The translations under genes and the position numbers were made by a program. From Blastobasis lacticolella (taxonomy: Eukaryota > Arthropoda > Insecta > Lepidoptera > Blastobasidae): a DNA stretch of 64,000 nt. Below, one piece after another: positions 21,610 to 31,897 of the stretch. The DNA lies in NCBI GenBank assembly GCA_905147135.1, contig LR990043.1, positions 4,437,057-4,501,056 of the forward strand. Reading direction: 5' to 3'. Numbering within the stretch: the first letter of the stretch is position 1; each line of letters begins with the position of its first letter. The notes below the pieces were generated by a model that was not told the DNA's origin, searched no databases, and saw only the letters and a program-made list of their open reading frames with translations.

Positions 21610-21850
21610 TATTGGTGGACAAATTCACACAGCGCCATCTAGCCCCAAACTAAGCAAAGCTTGTACTATGGGTGCTAGATAACTGATATACTACTTAAAT
21701 ACTTTTAAATACATACTCATTATACATAGAACACCCAGACCCCTAACAGAAATTAAAATTTATTATTTCAATTTCTGCCCGGCCGGGAATTAAACCCGGG
21801 ACCTCTTGCGTGGCAGATGTTGACCATTGAACCACTCAGGTCGTCAACTC
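21610..21850 (-). mobile_element. family E tRNA-derived SINE
   Basis: Reversed tail ACAAATTCACACAGCGCCAT at the left. The head at the right reads, on minus, TGGTTCAATGGTCAAC (A box) and GGGTTTAATTCCCGGCCGGG (B box, one change). Confidence 0.75.
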
Positions 21851-22112
21851 AACTCAGGTTATACTTTTTAGTGTCAAGCTGACTCGCTCACGTAGGTAGG
21901 CAGGAATACGCATGCCTATAGATTCTGCGTAAAGCATGCGTAAACAATTACCTAGGTAATTCTGGTAGGATTCTCTCAATCCTGACGAATTAGTCTGGAA
22001 AACCAACCCCTACCATCTATTTCTCCGATCAAGCAACAATTTTTGCATTGCTGTATTGCGGTTAGAAGAATTAAGTAGGTAACTCGCACAGTTAATTTAA
22101 GAAGATGTTTTA

Positions 22113-22725
22113 AGAAATACGAGTGGAGCCGGCGCGACTTCGTTCGAGTGGCATCCAACAAATACATACCGTTTTTTCTTACTTATAAACCTTCCTCTGA
22201 ATGTTTATGTGCAATGTATGATATTAATGATGTTTTTACTGACCTCGAATTGGGATAATCCGGCACGTCGCTAGTTGATTATTTGATTACATTGTGACAT
22301 GAATACGGATGACAAAAGTTGATTGCTATACAGAATGACATCTAACTAATATATCTACTAACTTGACATTGTTATTGTTAGTATTTGATTGTTATTTTAA
22401 TATGCAACTAATTTATTAATTTTGTATTTAAGGAAAAAATTTGTACTCTTAATTAAATACTTAAGTTATGACATAATGTAAATAATGCATGCTCTCTCTC
22501 TCACTTTGTTTGCAATGCCCTTTATTTGTAGGTACTATATAATATTGTGAAATCTTTAGAAAACTGTGATACGCAATAAATGAAATGAAATGAAATGAAA
22601 TGAAATGAAATGAATCACTCTATCTATTGTTGAAAACAGCATTAGAATCCGTTGCGTAGTTTAAAAGATCTTTATAAGCGTACATAGATACATAGGGACA
22701 GACAGCTGGGAGCTACTATACACAC
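22113..22725 (-). mobile_element. family G Helitron-like element, copy 3 (interrupted)
   Basis: Outer parts 22113-22202 (CGGCGCGACTTCGTTCG, TATAAACCTTCCTCTGA) and 22611-22725 (CACTCTATCTATTGTTG, CATAGGGACAGACAGC) match the family. The CTAG end is mutated to CGAG and the 5' end is lost. A 408-bp retroposon splits it. Confidence 0.65.
22203..22610 (+). mobile_element. retroposon with TGAAA-repeat tail, inserted in family G
   Basis: Ends GATACGCAATAAA followed by six TGAAA units. TGAAT occurs on both sides (22198-22202, 22611-22615), a likely 5-bp target duplication overlapping the tail. No coding or tRNA boxes recognised; probably a 5'-truncated LINE or a SINE. Confidence 0.6.
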
Positions 22726-22799
22726 ATGCCCGTACCCCCATAGGGTAGCCAGAGACTATGTTTCACCTGAGTGGTATTAAAAATATTCCAATGTGACTT

Positions 22800-23015
22800 T
22801 TATTAGTTCTTCTCGGTTTCATCAACGGCCTGATTCATCTTCGACGGGGTAGACATTTTTTGCTGAGTACTATTGAGTCGGGCCCCGACCACTCAGCGCT
22901 GCGAACTAGTTCTCAGTTGGTGAGCTTCAGCTAAATTATATTTATTTTTAGTCAACTGAGGTGGCTTTGAATGAACTTTCTTAGTTGGTTTACCTTGCTT
23001 ACCCTGTGACATTTT
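22800..23015 (-). pseudogene. possible lysine-rich ORF relic
   Basis: From an ATG at 23012 on the minus strand a 43-codon frame begins MSQGKQGKPTKKVHSK and meets a TGA; reading resumes in frame afterwards. The KKxxKKV-type start and the AGCGCTGAGTGGTC-like words resemble the minus-strand relic at 15690-15930, suggesting one retroelement ORF1 family. Weak. Confidence 0.2.
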
Positions 23016-23267
23016 CTTTTCGTGTCCTGCCGTGATTATGTGACTAATGGAGGTGATGTTTATAGGTATATTTAGAGAGTCGTGCTTAAATAAATATATC
23101 CTAATAGAATCTAGGCATATTTTACTCCTTCTTAGCTTATTCGAGGTAATTAACCGTAAATAAGGACTTCTTTCGATTACAGCTAAAATACTGACAGCGT
23201 GATGAATCCTGATGGATTTATATAAGACTATAAAGACTATGGTTTTGCATTTTTGCTACATGATTTT

Positions 23268-23360
23268 TTTATGTCATGCAGTAGGCAACAGGTATGCAGA
23301 CCATCTGATGAAAAGTGGCCACCGCTGCCTATAGACACTACCAACAATTGGGGTATCGCC
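23268..23360 (-). mobile_element. family F-type 3' tail fragment
   Basis: TTTTTTATGTCATGCAGTAGG, CCATCTGATG-type and CACCGCTGCCTATAGACAC words are the reversed family F end. Confidence 0.55.
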
Positions 23361-23936
23361 AATGAGTTTAATTGATTGAATTGCTCGCGCGTAGATATTA
23401 AGGGCGACAGTTACCGCTTTCCATCAGTAAAAACGTCAGAAATCCACCGACTAAGTCAAATACCTGACTATTAACGTCATTGGCAGCAGCGATCGCATTC
23501 CAAGACGCAGATTTTCTACTACGAACTGTCGGAAAATACATTGTACAGAAATCCGTTTCATGCTGTACCTACTCCAGCTTTAATGAAAGACAATCTCATA
23601 TTTTTAAAGTGTCACAATATATGAAGCTTCAAGGTATTATCCGATGGAGTGCATTGCCAAGATATTACCGTCTCGACACCTAATTGGTTATTTCAGACGT
23701 GTGAAGTCTGCGTTTGCGAAAAATTTTGACGGTACTGTGTAGTTTCTGGTTTGATTGCTGTTTAACTACATAATATGTTTATAATAGTGTATAAGTACTA
23801 CAACTTACTTTAGTTGCATACGCTATTGAAATCACATAGTTAGCTAATACAGCGCCTGTTCTTGATTAGAAACTGGTTACTTTTTGGTAATAAAAGTGAA
23901 ATGGCTTACGAATGAGTACATTGCATACATTATACA
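23361..23936. other. no supported feature
   Basis: Nothing recognised. The open frame 23480-23683 has no motif. Confidence 0.5.
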
Positions 23937-24165
23937 TTGACGACCTGAGTGGTTTAGTGGTCAACAAGCCAGTCAGCCACGCAAGAGGTCCCGGGTTCGA
24001 TTCCCGGCCGGGCAGAAATTTAAAATGATGAATTTTAGTGTCTGTTACGGGTCTGGATGTCCTATGTATAATAAGTATGTATTTAAAAGTATATAAGTAG
24101 TATATCAGTTAGTTAGCACCCATAGTACAAGCTTTGCTTAGTTTGGGGCTAGATAGTGCTAGCCG
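23937..24165 (+). mobile_element. family E tRNA-derived SINE, best head
   Basis: Head with A box TGGTTTAGTGGTCAAC and B box GGTTCGATTCCCGGCCGGG, body CTGTTACGGGTCTGGATG, 3' part GTTTGGGGCTAGATAGTGCT. Its tail is cut off. The 18-nt gap pattern and lack of an acceptor stem argue against a tRNA gene. Confidence 0.75.
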
Positions 24166-24803
24166 CAACATGGCGAGCATTACCGCAAGCCAGTCATAAA
24201 GTTTTTACTTATAAAGTCAATATTTTTGAAAACGCTAACTGGAAAGCTCTACGAAAAGCGCTGTCAAAGTTTTATCGGCGATAAAGCTACAACTTTAGCT
24301 GTAATAAACTTGCGATGTAGCCACGAGGGCATCCCGTTGAATAAATCATTTTAATTTTCACTAATGGACGCACAGACAAACAACTGGTAACGTTGTATTC
24401 ATTCCAGCATTAGCTACTACCAAATGAGAGCGATTTACTTACAAAAACACCTATTATTATAATTTTACGAATACCCAGAATAGGAAACAATGTTTGTTTA
24501 CGGAAACTATATGTATCCAAATCAATTATGATTGGGTAGGGTTGGGTTAATACAATATTCCATGTTACTTTTTAAGACAAATATCACCGTAATGACCCTC
24601 GACCATGATAACTGTAAAGTGATCGAGACATCGAAATAAAATTACGAATACCTATATATGATTAATCCGCTAATATTTGTTTCATTTACAAAGAGGCTAC
24701 TTTATATCGAAACAATAATTTAGTAAAATGTTAGACAATACCCGGATAATCACAAAATATAATAATACACCTAATCTACTTTGTGTTTAATTTAAAGTCC
24801 AAG
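24166..24803. other. no supported feature
   Basis: Nothing recognised. Confidence 0.5.
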
Positions 24804-25129
24804 GTTATGATTAGAGATGTAACGGATATCCGGCCACTATCCGGCCATAATTTACTATCCGGCCGGATACCGGATAATGCGTTAATATCCGGCCAGATAC
24901 CGGATAGTAAAAAATGTATGAAAAGCCCATAAAAGTGATTTCGCTCATCGGAAATAATGCCCTTCTGTAGCAGTCGAGTAAAAAGTCGTATCAAAACGTT
25001 CAAAAACCATTAATATTATTCAAATAACTATTGATTATGTCGGCATCGGCACCTATTCTACTCGTAGCGTTCATTTGGTAGGTTAGCAAAAAATTTTAAT
25101 AGTTTTCTGGTCTCTTCTTTTTGCACTAT

Positions 25130-25390
25130 GCCTTTTCCATTAGCCGGAGTCAGCTCTCCTTGTCTGCTTCCTCCATTTCTCTCTATTTTGAGCAGTAGCA
25201 GCGTCAATAATATTGTCCTTCAGGTTCAGGTTGGTCCGCCGTCAGCCAGGTGACGTGTGGGTGTCTTCCGCGTCAGCGAGTCGTCGTCGCCAAATTTAGG
25301 GCTACTTGCACTAAGGTAATCTTTGGGGCGGCGGAGCACATGCCCACAGAATCGCATTGAGCGTTCTTAAATTTTCTCGGGCATAGGTGT
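25130..25390 (-). mobile_element. LINE C-terminal coding fragment inside the hAT-like element
   Basis: In one minus frame ERSMRFCGHVLRRPKDYL appears (about 25365-25310), and in another DAATAQNREKWRKQTRRAD (about 25205-25150). Both resemble the C-terminal region of RTE/other LINE ORFs (FxGHVxRR ... KWRxxxxxAD). At least one frameshift separates them. Confidence 0.55.
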
Positions 25391-25582
25391 GACTTTGTAA
25401 CTTCCACGACTGTGGACATTACGTACTTTGCCCAACAGGGTGACACCCGCTGATCAGCATAAATGCGCATTTTTGTCGTGTGTAGTTTTGACAAGTGCTG
25501 TTTAGTATAATAATGTAGGTACTTAGTGCAATAATTTAACGATCTCATACTAAAGAATATACCTACAATCAAGATATATATT

Positions 25583-25737
25583 GATATTATAGGTATGAAA
25601 AAATATTATCCTGGATTAAAATATGAATTTCTTTATATTTAGAAGTAGTATACGATGTCGATATTATAGGTATAAAAAATATTTTCCTGGATTAAAAATA
25701 TGAATTTCTTTATATTTAGAGGTTAGTATACGATGTC
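25583..25737 (+). repeat. 77-bp tandem duplication
   Basis: Units 25583-25659 and 25660-25737 both begin GATATTATAGGTAT and end AGTATACGATGTC, with only a few differences. A recent local duplication within the hAT-like element. Confidence 0.9.
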
Positions 25738-26164
25738 GTTTATCCTCTACGATGCTGTGGGCTAATCTGTAGGCCCGTATTTTGAAACTATCAATCCGTA
25801 TGAGGGCGGAAGAATTGTTCAGTTCAACATTCAAATTATTCACATTAAACGAAAACTTTAAATTACATTAACATATGCAGTCGTATAAAGTCCTACGCCG
25901 CGATTACAGCTTGCACAAATTTGTTCAGAGACTACGACCTGCGAATATCCGGCTATCCGGCTAGAAGGCTGGCCGGATATCCGGTATCCGGTATCCGGCC
26001 AAACAACTATCCGTTTCATCTCTTGTTATGATCATTTACGTCATAAAAATTCGGAATTAGGTAAGTTAATCGTAAGATGATTTATGGCCATTGTTCATTA
26101 CAAATCTTAATAAAACACAAGTACATAAACACATTTGGATTTGGTGGAAAAACGTGCAAAGAAG

Positions 26165-26645
26165 ATACCCGCAATTGATTGAAATTAAGCTGCAGAGCCT
26201 CGAGCATCGGCGCGTCTGTCGATCTTCTACAGGTTGCAATTCGGAGAGTGTGCAAAGCAAGATCACATTCCGCCAGCCCCTTTCCGCCAACGGGAAATGC
26301 GATCCGGGCGAACTCTTCATCATTCATCTATAGCGTGGATCTTTCCAGCAATCCGCACGAGCCGCTTTGGTTTAACCTTTATAATGCTTACGCCTAAGGA
26401 ATGGAAGCGAGTGTGCTCCCTGATAATTATAATCTAAATGCTTTCAAGGTTACGAGTGAATATGCGTACGCCTAAGGAATGGAAGCGAGTGTGCTCCCTG
26501 ATAATTATAATCTAAATGGCGAGTGTGCTCCCTGATAATTATAATCTAAATGCCTTCAAGGTTAGAGTGAATATGCTGTTCCTAGGAAGAGGATGCTTCA
26601 TTCTCGGCCGCATCGCATCACTTTCCACCAGATGAGATGGCGGTC
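26165..26645 (+). mobile_element. LINE family I, second 3'-end relic with internal duplications
   Basis: CTCGAGCATCGG, GCGATCCGGGCGAACTC-type and CCTTTATAATGC blocks parallel 18595-19048. In frame pieces give KEW, LIIII/NYNLN-like and FKARVN-like residues of the RT C-terminus. Two local duplications occur: a 78-bp step (26390 to 26468) and a 34-bp step (26485 to 26519). Confidence 0.6.
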
Positions 26646-26747
26646 AAATGCCTGGTTAGTCTAAAAACCCTAAGAATGATACAGTAAAATTCAACGAATT
26701 AGTGGACCACCCGATCTTAATATAATATAGAGACAATATGGAGTAAG

Positions 26748-27011
26748 CCGTAATGGCCGTGTGGTGTCCGGCAGAGTAGAATAGCACCAACCCCTTACAC
26801 TCGTGATGGTCGTACAAGGCGACTAATGTTGTAGAGGCAAACAATCAAAAGTCTACGTAGTCTGGAAAATGGGCAGCAGCATTTTCCGTTGTTATATTTA
26901 AACACTGCGATCTCCAACCCGCCTGCCAAGCGTGGAGATGATGGCAATAACCTCCCCTTTCGTGGGAGAGGCCCTAAGTCCTGCAGTGGACTGTTACGGG
27001 CTGTGATGATG
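26748..27011 (+). mobile_element. family A short retroposon, copy 4
   Basis: 264 bp between perfect 10-bp direct repeats ATGGAGTAAG (26738-26747 and 27012-27021). Head GTGTGGTGTCCGGCAGAG, tail GGGCTGTGATGATG. The target duplication fixes both ends. Confidence 0.85.
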
Positions 27012-27021
27012 ATGGAGTAAG

Positions 27022-27464
27022 GGGTCAACTAATTACCTAATTGTATGACTGTACATAAGATACTGTGCGTGCGTATAAGTGCAGAGTTAGATTCGGCCTG
27101 CGTCTTGCACGTATAAAGTCTGAAGAGACCACTTGGCCGCAATAGCTTACACTTCAAATTGATCACTTCACATAAGTATTCCTACGGTTGAGTCAATTCT
27201 CAACGCTACGCCGCTTGGACCGAGGACCGAGGCCGATTTCATTTCCAAAACTCGACCTTTAAGGAGGCACATGTTGGCGGAAATACGCGAATTTTCGCCT
27301 ATAGGTATTCGTGATGTCTCGTGCATGTTCACCATGTCTCGTCTATTTCATAGACTAAGTAGACATTATCAATTGATTATTTGTTCTAACTCTGTTCAGC
27401 AGAGAAAATATTGATGTATTCGATGAGCGACGTATCGATTTAATCTTTTGCTTCCTAGCGCTTT
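27022..27464. other. no supported feature
   Basis: Nothing recognised. Confidence 0.5.
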
Positions 27465-27560
27465 TTCCCGTACCAAATTCGGGGTACACTTGACTATGAT
27501 CAAGGATTTAGCAGATCAGGTAATTACGGTAGAGCGGCTGCCATCACCTCTGTGACCCTT
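27465..27560 (-). mobile_element. family C SINE, internal fragment
   Basis: TTGACTATGATCAAGGATTT, AGCAGATCAGGTAATTAC and GAGCGGCTGCCATC match the SINE body. Head and most of the tail are missing. Confidence 0.65.
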
Positions 27561-28016
27561 ACACCAATATACCTATTAATAGAATATCAATGCATTTTAA
27601 CACCTACCACATCAATAATAGGCGAGTACGCAGAGGGTCGACCAAGTCTCGGCAAAAGTTTTGCCAATAGTTTCGGCGTACATGTGGAGTGCGCTTTACC
27701 GCACGCTGTTGGTTTATTGCATTTTTCGGTCCGTCAGATCGCCAGTCGGAACGTAAACCCGACACGACACGTTATTGGGGACTTCGCTCATGTTTAGCTT
27801 TGCTACGGTCGGATAGAACGAGCCATATCGACAGCGTGAGCGATGGTACCGGCTACTAATACTGTAACATTCAGTTCACTGATATAGTTTGCTTGTACTA
27901 TAGATACTATAGAATACACTATTCCGAATGAGTTTATTAACCGTACCTGTAGGTACTCTATATTTCAAGGCCTGATTAAGTAAGCTTTCTTTTCATTTTC
28001 AACCGTGCCGTACCAC
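27561..28016. other. no supported gene
   Basis: An 81-codon open frame at 27552-27797 lies in a relatively GC-rich patch but shows no domain. Confidence 0.4.
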
Positions 28017-28464
28017 CAGGGCCTCGAGTCGACATTTTGATTGGATTGCAACCGCAGCTCAATTGCAGTTTGACACATTTTTGGTAATCTGCTACTAATT
28101 AAAGACCAATCAACCAACCAATTTGTTTTAAATTGGTGATACAATTGTAGTTTAATTCGATTGCATGATAAAACGGTATTCTTCTCTTATTTAATAAGGA
28201 TCGTCATTGCGGACAATATACTTTAGGCAAAATAACGAACAGAGAATAATTATATAAATTAATGCAAATTCTTTCAAGTTCATTTGTTCAGTCTCTTGGT
28301 AGGTTGATTTTAGAAGGCAACACTAAAGGAGAGCGACGTTCGAGAGTTGATTCGATTACCTACAGCTCAATTGCACTTGCCTACAAGTTTTTGCAGAATA
28401 CCCAATTTGTGTCCAACTGTAATCGAATTGTGAGATAACTAAAAATAGCGGACTTGAGGCCCTG
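28017..28464. mobile_element. fold-back DNA element with inverted ends
   Basis: Ends CAGGGCCTCGAGTC (28017) and, reversed, CAGGGCCTCAAGTC (28464), followed inward by related words (AGCTCAATTGCA / TGCAATTGAGCT; GACACA). No clear target duplication. The CAG start resembles hAT ends, but superfamily is uncertain. Confidence 0.6.
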
Positions 28465-28901
28465 TTAAGATGGTGGTCAAACGCGTTCCTATTAGTAAGC
28501 AAAAGTCTGCAACACGAAGCTATCGCCTCAAAATTCTAGACTAGGAAAAATGAAATTTTGCATTTTATTTCTATATACATTACAAATGTGTCCAACTACG
28601 CTAACACTAAGAAAATATGTCAAGTAATTTATGCGTTATAGCGATAGAAGGCGTGTGGAAATGTATTTACATTATTTGCACTGCCTTTGCAATGAGTCTT
28701 ACGTCTAAGGGCAAAAGGGGGTCGTGGAGGGTAGGCTGAATAGTATTATCAGGCGGCGATCGCAAGGGGTCACAACTGTAGATCCTAGATAATATAGTAA
28801 ATTATGTAGACTTCGCAACACCGAGAATGACTCATTGGCTTTGTTGGAATTAAATAGCAAATGCTGTGAACAATGTGGTTAGTCCAACGATACGAAAAGT
28901 G
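28465..28901. other. no supported feature
   Basis: Nothing recognised. Confidence 0.5.
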
Positions 28902-28956
28902 TCGGACGGAACACACGGCCGTTGGTTTTAACGTGAAACGTCTACTTTGGCAGCTT
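28902..28956 (+). repeat. short dispersed repeat, copy 2 of 2
   Basis: Partner of 3648-3705, with GTGTCGGACGGAACACACGG before and TTTGGCAG after the shared CGTTGGTTTTAACGTGAAAC core. Confidence 0.5.
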
Positions 28957-29952
28957 TGAACGCTTTTGAAACCGCCTCGCTGGTTTAGCGCCAGACATTA
29001 ATTATGTCGTGTGATATGTGGCCCATGGCCCTCTCTATCCGACGATAGCCGATGGTTTGAATTTCTTGCTGGCTCTTGCAGGGGCTGAGGTTGACATATT
29101 TAATTTTTGTATTTTTTTTACACTTTTGCTTATTTTTGCTACAAATATTGTCCAAATTACACCTATTTTTATATGGATCGATTGTTGTAGACAAACTGAA
29201 TAAATATACGCAAGAATCACGGCCCGTCGTGTAAGTCGTGAGTTACACTGAATAGAAATGCGCGGGAACGCGCGTTTCGTTTATTCAATGCACTGCCTCA
29301 CCCTCGCCCGTACTCGTATTAATGCAAAACTATATACTCGGAGACCTCATCGTTACGGTCCAGTTTTCTGTACTCAGTGTGATTTTAAAGACGTTTTAAA
29401 TGTTAAAAGATCAAAGAGATGTGTGGAAAATGGAATCTTAGAACATAATTTTTAAAGCTTATGACAAAAGAGCAGACAGTTTACACGATGGAAAGCGACA
29501 TTTGTCGCCGTTAACATCTACAATTCATTAACACAGGTTTTATGTAACAAGAATCTTGTTCGGATCAACATTTCGGTTAGTATTGAGGTTTTCATCTTGT
29601 AGATACTTCAGAGAATCCTTTGTTTCGTTATCGATTTCTTCTGATCGACTTCAACAGCTGCGCAATTGTCTCGTTTGCCAAATCGAATTAGGAGAGAATT
29701 ACACTGACATTTAAATAATACCGAGACAAAAGCAGGCCAATAATGAAGACTTCGTTCTACATGTCGAGCGAGCCGTCTGGCATTTCAAGTTGTTTCGTCG
29801 AATTCTATTAGTGACGGACAGACTAACACATGTTCGCGGCTATTCTCACCAGGGAGACTGTAATGCGAGACTAGAATGCTAAAAGCTAATTGAAACGTAT
29901 TGACGTACATAAATACGTTAGAAAATGAACGTCGGTAATAGATAGTAAAAGT
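28957..29952. other. no supported gene
   Basis: Overlapping short frames on both strands at 28985-29220 cancel each other as evidence. Nothing else recognised. Confidence 0.5.
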
Positions 29953-29994
29953 CGTCTTGGCGTTCATGTCCCGGTTGTGCTCTCGCGTCACGGA
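29953..29994 (-). mobile_element. family C SINE, tail scrap
   Basis: GTCTTGGCGTTCATGTCCCG and GTTGTGCTCTCGCG are the reversed SINE 3' end, abruptly replaced by a LINE-like tail at about 29997. Confidence 0.6.
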
Positions 29995-29996
29995 GT

Positions 29997-30180
29997 TTAT
30001 TTATTTATTTTATTTAACAATTTATTGCACACAATTAAGAAATACAGAGATATAACATAGGTATAACTGATATAAAAGGCACTACTTATTTCTAAAAGAA
30101 ATTTCTTCCAGCAGGCCTACAGAAAGGAAATGTTTAGCTAAGAAATGCAGATACGACGTGCTCAATTAATGAATAATTAT
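29997..30180 (-). mobile_element. possible LINE 3' tail
   Basis: On the minus strand it reads TTGTGTGCAATAAATTG, then TTAAATAAAATAAATAAATA. The layout suggests insertion into the SINE at 29953. Confidence 0.4.
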
Positions 30181-30206
30181 AAAATACATAATTTTTGACT
30201 ATGACT

Positions 30207-30451
30207 CATCATCATCATCATCATATCAGCCAGAAGGCGCCCACTGCTGGGCATAGGCCTCCCCCAGAGATCTCCACAAAGACCGGTCCTGTGCTTTCCG
30301 CATCCAGCTGGTACCTGCGATCCTTACCAGGTCGTCGGTCCACCTTGTAGGAGGCCTACCCACGCTGCGTCTACCGGTACGTGGTCGCCACTCGAGAACT
30401 TTACTGCCCCATCGGCCATCTGTTCTTCGAGCTATGTGCCCTGCTGAGCTA
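30207..30451 (-). mobile_element. RTE-type LINE, 5'-truncated insertion with 11-bp target duplication
   Basis: Bounded by TGACTATGACT at 30196-30206 and 30452-30462. At the left, CATCATCATCATCATCAT is the reversed GAT tail, followed by the reversed GGGGGAGGCCTATGCCCAGC end. The coding part aligns with the relic at 12370, and both are truncated within a few bases of the same codon. Confidence 0.85.
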
Positions 30452-30462
30452 TGACTATGACT

Positions 30463-31004
30463 AATTTTTATATATTATATCAATAAATACATACATACTT
30501 AACTTATACACTTAAATATTACTACATATCAATACAAATATATAACATTTATGGACTAGACAGGTAGTGGTTTAATACTGAATCTCGATATTGAATAGCG
30601 ATGTATTGTGTTCAGAAAGTATATAGGTACGAATTACTTAATTGAGAATGTTCATCACCTTGGAATAAAGACGAATTCCTCTACAAAAACCAATCTCCTA
30701 ATGGCAACACTCAAACAAACTTCTTTCTCCAGTGTGTGGTCTAGGATCCGAACTTACTTCCTTCCGTGTCCATCGATTTCCGTGTATTTCACAAGCTGTA
30801 AAGCTAAGTATCAATAATACTTTGTGTGTTATTGATATGCTCCGTAATCCTATATTTAACAACTTCGAAAAATTACGATTTGGGATATTCATAATTTTTC
30901 GACGTTCCTTTCACCGAGATGATGAACACTCTAAATTATGTAATTTGAAACTATATACTTAATGAAAACAAAACATCGTTAACATTTTGAATTTCGAGAT
31001 TCAG
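30463..31004. other. no supported feature
   Basis: Overlapping short frames at 30608-30962 show no domain. Confidence 0.5.
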
Positions 31005-31130
31005 ATCACCGTAAGAGCATCGGTTAGGTTTCAACTAACGTACATTTCTCAGAAACGAGTCATATACCAATGGGGTTCGAAACCGGTATCTCGATTACGA
31101 GTCAGACCGCTTTAGGCCACCGACACTCTA
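31005..31130 (-). mobile_element. family C SINE, head fragment
   Basis: TCACCGTAAGAGCATCGGTT through the tRNA-like head (minus: GGTTTCGAACCC-type B box, TGGCCTAAAGCGG). Diverged. Confidence 0.65.
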
Positions 31131-31205
31131 TCTAAAACGCAGGCAATCAGTATCTAGCAAAATTAGGTACATAAAAAGTGAGTCATTTCTATGGAACTCA
31201 TCGTC

Positions 31206-31897
31206 ACATCCTCACCTCCATATTACTGCCGTCATAAGAAAGAGTAAAAAGTAAGTTACCTAAAATCTGTTTTGAGATAAAGCCGTTAAAAAGTTGCTCG
31301 CGATATTTTGACGACTACGTGGCAATCTGTGTAATACCTTATAAAATAAGGTATGTAATCCACTTACTGCACTGTTTGTTAGATACGTGATATTCCTAGT
31401 AAATAATACAATATGTTTACTAAAACGTAAACCACTTACTGTTCTATTCCTTAGGAACTGTTAATATGTTACTCAGACACACTGTATTGTTTATACATAT
31501 AAAATAGGAAAACATAAGACAGCAACGAAACCTAGACAGAAAGACGCGTTATTTTTCAGCGATCATATCTGGCCGTGTGGTGTCCGGCAGAGTAGAATAG
31601 CACTAACCCCTTACACTCTTGGGTATCGTACAAGGCGACTAATGTTTTCGAGGCACAAGATCAACAGTCTCCGTAGGCAGGAAAATGGGCAGCAGCATTT
31701 TACATTGGTATATTTAAACACTGCGTTCTCCAACCCGCCTGCCAAGCGTGGAGATTATGGCAATAACCTCCCCTTTCGTGGGGGAGGCCCTAAGCCCTGC
31801 AGTGGACTGTTACGGGCTGTAACTAACTTAATTTTGTCAAAATCACGACTTATTTTACTCTTTCTTATGACGGCAGAATAGTAGGAGATGATAGGGA
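31206..31897. repeat. inverted-repeat pair enclosing family A copy 5
   Basis: A perfect 24-bp inverted repeat lies at 31226-31249 and 31853-31876 (core GCCGTCATAAGAAAGAG), with weaker pairing outside. It may be the ends of a DNA transposon into which family A inserted. Confidence 0.6.
31570..31822 (+). mobile_element. family A short retroposon, copy 5
   Basis: Head GGCCGTGTGGTGTCCGGC, 3' block GGAGGCCCTAAGCCCTGC, end CTGTTACGGGCTGTAAC. The GAT tail and target duplication are not visible. Confidence 0.75.

Larger units (their letters stand above)
24812..26024. mobile_element. hAT-like non-autonomous DNA transposon, 1213 bp
   Basis: Flanked by a perfect 8-bp direct repeat GTTATGAT (24804-24811 and 26025-26032), the hAT hallmark length. 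Ends are TAGAGATGTAACGGATA at the left and, reversed, AAGAGATGAAACGGATA at the right. Dense CCGGATA/TATCCGG words occupy the first ~100 and last ~90 bp, resembling subterminal transposase-binding repeats. No transposase frame. It carries a LINE fragment and an internal 77-bp tandem duplication. Confidence 0.8.

Noticed and set aside
23937..24010. Functional tRNA gene (also 10845, 21120, 62230)
   Set aside because: A and B boxes are present, but no acceptor stem or terminator follows and each sits at the head of a repeated SINE.
27552..27797. 81-codon frame in a GC-richer patch as an exon
   Set aside because: No recognised domain, and its start lies inside a SINE fragment.
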